Source: RGIG7378 sp964500525 (GTDB lineage: Bacteria > Bacillota > Clostridia > RGIG7378). From it: a stretch of 17,822 nucleotides of DNA. The notes beneath the pieces were generated by a model, which had not been told where the DNA came from, did not search any database, and saw nothing but the letters and a program-made list of their open reading frames with translations. Shown one piece after another: positions 16,213 to 17,822 of this stretch. A program made the translations under genes and the position numbers. The stretch is from the NCBI GenBank assembly GCA_964500525.1, contig CAZCOE010000011.1:1-17822 (forward strand), read 5' to 3'. Each line of letters opens with the position of its first letter. The first letter of the stretch is position 1.

Positions 16213-16228
16213 CATACTTTATGAGTTA

Positions 16229-16257
16229 TTGGGAAATAATGTGCTATTATATATAAA
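16229..16257 (+). promoter_or_regulatory. Possible promoter of the LCP gene
   Basis: TTGGGA (16229-16234) and TATAAA (16252-16257) are 17 bases apart in the 65-base gap after the recombinase gene. The region has several overlapping TATA-like hexamers, so the exact -10 is uncertain. No terminator is seen in the gap. Confidence 0.35.
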
Positions 16258-16277
16258 TCACATCCACGGAGACAGAA

Positions 16278-17369
16278 ATGAAACATCTTGGTTTTATATC
16301 GATTATATTGACATGTTTTATCTTTTTTGCAGTTGCAGGCGGCATACTGCTTAATGCTATTTTGGTAGACGACAATACTGGACCTACATACTCCAGTATT
16401 GACATTTCAAATATTCTAAGTGACAGTGCAATTAACCACGTTGATCCCCAAAATCCCCATAATCCCAACACCGGTGAGCAAATGCCTGTTCCCGCCGTGG
16501 TTACCAACGTTACCGATTCATACAATGTGCTGTTGCTGGTGCCTGATGTTGCCAGTGGCTGCACCGATACAATTCTGATTGTAAACTTCTATCCCGAGGA
16601 TTGCCGTATATCTACCCTGTCCATCCCCAGAGACACATGTGTTATTACACCTGACGGAGATTATGAAAAGATTAACTCCATATATGCAGTCTACGGTGTT
16701 GAAACCCTCTGCGATACAATTAAGCAGCTTACAGCCATCGATATTAATTACTACTTCATCATGAGTATCGAGACAGTGAGAACTGTTGTGGATTATTTGG
16801 GCGGCGTCTATTATAACCTGCCCGTTGATATTTACTACAGGGATCCCAGCCAGAATCTGTATATTGATATCAAGGCCGGCAATCAGCTCTATAACGGTGC
16901 CATGGCAGAGCAGCTGCTGCGTTTCAGAGAGTACAATGATTGGTACCATCCCACACAGGCACAGCTGGAATACTACGGCGGGTCAGATATGAACCGTATC
17001 CGCACCCAGATTGATTTTGTGAAGGCCATGGTCTCCCAGAAATTCACCCTGAAATACCTTACAAACCTTAATTCCATACTTTCAATATTTATGGAAAAAA
17101 CCAAGACCAATATTAATATGGACACAATGATGTCCATATTGTCTGACACCATTCTTGCAATAGACAAGGTCTCCTCTGTTACTGATCGTATGTTCAGCTT
17201 CTATCTTGGAGGCGAAGTGGACTACAGGTACAGCAACATCTACGGCAAGAAACTGTATTTCTGGATTCCCAATGAGACTATCTGCAGTAATGAAGGCCCT
17301 GTCTATTCCATCGATCAGGTTGTAATGCTGTTGTTCTTGAACGACAAGGATGGCGTATCCTCTAAATGA
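16278..17369 (+). CDS. LytR-CpsA-Psr (LCP) family cell-wall glycopolymer transferase
   Basis: LCP enzymes move polyprenyl-phosphate-linked glycopolymers onto peptidoglycan or protein outside the membrane. The 363-residue protein has one N-terminal membrane segment (about 5-28), a short linker and an LCP domain at about 83-255. Visible motifs are D90, the TDTI segment 96-99, SIPRDT (115-120), the helix with K-I-N-S-I-Y-A (131-137), LGGV (174-177), R215/R217 and the D-x-x-R-x-x-x-Q element with R240 and Q244. The Arg that normally sits two residues before the TDT aspartate is Cys95 here. About 110 further C-terminal residues have no recognised domain. The ATG has GGAG six bases upstream. The hairpin array begins at the base after the stop codon. 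Confidence 0.88.
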   Translation: MKHLGFISIILTCFIFFAVAGGILLNAILVDDNTGPTYSSIDISNILSDSAINHVDPQNPHNPNTGEQMPVPAVVTNVTDSYNVLLLVPDVASGCTDTILIVNFYPEDCRISTLSIPRDTCVITPDGDYEKINSIYAVYGVETLCDTIKQLTAIDINYYFIMSIETVRTVVDYLGGVYYNLPVDIYYRDPSQNLYIDIKAGNQLYNGAMAEQLLRFREYNDWYHPTQAQLEYYGGSDMNRIRTQIDFVKAMVSQKFTLKYLTNLNSILSIFMEKTKTNINMDTMMSILSDTILAIDKVSSVTDRMFSFYLGGEVDYRYSNIYGKKLYFWIPNETICSNEGPVYSIDQVVMLLFLNDKDGVSSK

Positions 17370-17822
17370 CATACACGCTGACGCGTGATTACATGCACGC
17401 TGGCGCGTGATTTCATGCAAGGCTGCGCCTTGATCACATGCACGCTGGCGCGTGATTTCATGCACGCTGGCGCGTGATCACATGCACGCTGGCGCGTGAT
17501 TACATGCACGCTGACGCGTGATTTCATGCAACCTGCGGTTGATGGCATACACGCTGTCGCGTGACGACATGCACGCTGGCGCGTGATAGCATACACGCTG
17601 GCGCGTGACGACATGCACGCTGGCGCGTGATCACATACACGCTGGCGCGTGATCACATACACGCTGGCGCGTGATTTCATGCAACCTGCGGTTGATGGCA
17701 TACACGCTGACGCGTGATCACATGCACGCTGGCGCGTGATAGCATGCACGCTGACGCGTGATCACATACACGCTGACGCGTGATTTCATGCACGCTGACG
17801 CGTGATCACATGCACGCTGGCG
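17370..17822. repeat. Tandem array of about 22-bp hairpin units (20 complete plus a partial)
   Basis: Head-to-tail units start at 17370, 17392, 17414, 17437, 17459, 17481, 17503, 17525, 17546, 17568, 17590, 17612, 17634, 17656, 17678, 17699, 17721, 17743, 17765, 17787 and 17809 (the last cut by the window end). Each is CAT[G/A] + hairpin + A + 3 variable bases. In 17 complete units the hairpin is CACGC-TGNC-GCGTG (loop TGGC in 10, TGAC in 6, TGTC in 1). The unit at 17414 has CAAGGC-TGC-GCCTTG (23 bp), and the units at 17525 and 17678 have CAACC-TGC-GGTTG (21 bp). All 20 stems are perfect. There are no unique spacers and no plausible gene: 22 is not a multiple of 3, and the open minus-strand frames are a by-product of a stop-poor repeat. 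Function is unknown; a structured RNA at the 3' end of the LCP transcript, a DNA-binding array or a mobile repeat are all possible. Confidence 0.95.

Noticed and set aside
16209..16214. Perfect TTGACA as the -35 of the LCP gene
   Set aside because: No acceptable -10 lies 16-18 bases downstream; the sequence there reads GGGAAAT. A less perfect pair further on has better spacing.
17315..17749. Minus-strand open frame of 144 residues over the repeat array, and a second at 17082-17465
   Set aside because: The frames run through a roughly 22-bp repeat whose reverse strand has few stop codons and an ATG in most units. The protein repeat is a 22-residue frame-rotating by-product, there is no ribosome site, and the second frame runs into the LCP gene on the opposite strand.
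17370..17822. CRISPR array
   Set aside because: Units are contiguous with no unique spacers, the period is about 22 bp, and no cas genes are present.
17370..17822. Recombination sites (dif-like) for the nearby Xer recombinase, or plasmid-type iterons
   Set aside because: Arms are only 5-6 bp, the units do not look like the 28-bp dif layout, and no replication-initiator gene is nearby. Housekeeping Xer proteins act at one distant site.

Overview
The window looks like the chromosome of a low-to-moderate GC Gram-positive anaerobe, most likely a gut Clostridia of the Oscillospiraceae/Ruminococcaceae kind. The reasons are the Firmicutes-type gene order pepP-efp-CD1247-like, a FloA/NfeD pair, a BspA-like leucine-rich-repeat protein with Thr-Pro tails, strong AGGAGG-type ribosome sites, frequent TTG starts, and a LexA box of the Gram-positive (DinR) type at recA. 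This placement is inferred from content only; no similarity search was run.

Layout. Positions 1 to about 13,400 are read leftwards (minus strand). In transcription order they are: a HelD-like helicase and MurJ (13378-9521); recA with its own sigma-A promoter and a LexA box, followed directly by a two-transmembrane sensor kinase (9453-7499); a second promoter driving nfeD, a LytTR response regulator, floA, an unrecognised small protein, murI and pepP (7402-2907); a promoter for efp and a Cys/His/Asp-rich CD1247-like protein, closed by a rho-independent terminator (2838-1521); and a separate membrane diguanylate cyclase (1432-2). From about 13,440 the plus strand is read: a BspA-like surface protein, a Xer-type tyrosine recombinase and a LytR-CpsA-Psr (LCP) protein. 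The last 453 bases (17370 to the window end) are an uninterrupted array of about 22-bp hairpin units.

How the genes fit together. The kinase and the LytTR regulator form one two-component system wrapped around nfeD and joined to floA. In the 96-bp gap between the kinase and nfeD there are two 9-bp direct repeats with a 12-bp gap (21 bp apart). This is the layout and near-consensus sequence expected of a LytTR operator, and it lies 8 bp upstream of a -35 element. The simplest reading is a membrane-stress or membrane-state sensor that controls its own regulator together with the flotillin/NfeD microdomain genes and the downstream wall gene murI. The kinase gene itself is attached to SOS-regulated recA.

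The two items most worth follow-up are this built-in flotillin two-component system and the terminal hairpin array. In the array all 20 complete units keep perfect stems although three units carry entirely different, compensated stem sequences. Other notable points are an amino-acid-binding signature in the diguanylate cyclase sensor domain, duplicated Cys/His/Asp blocks around a zinc ribbon, and a missing conserved Arg in the LCP protein.
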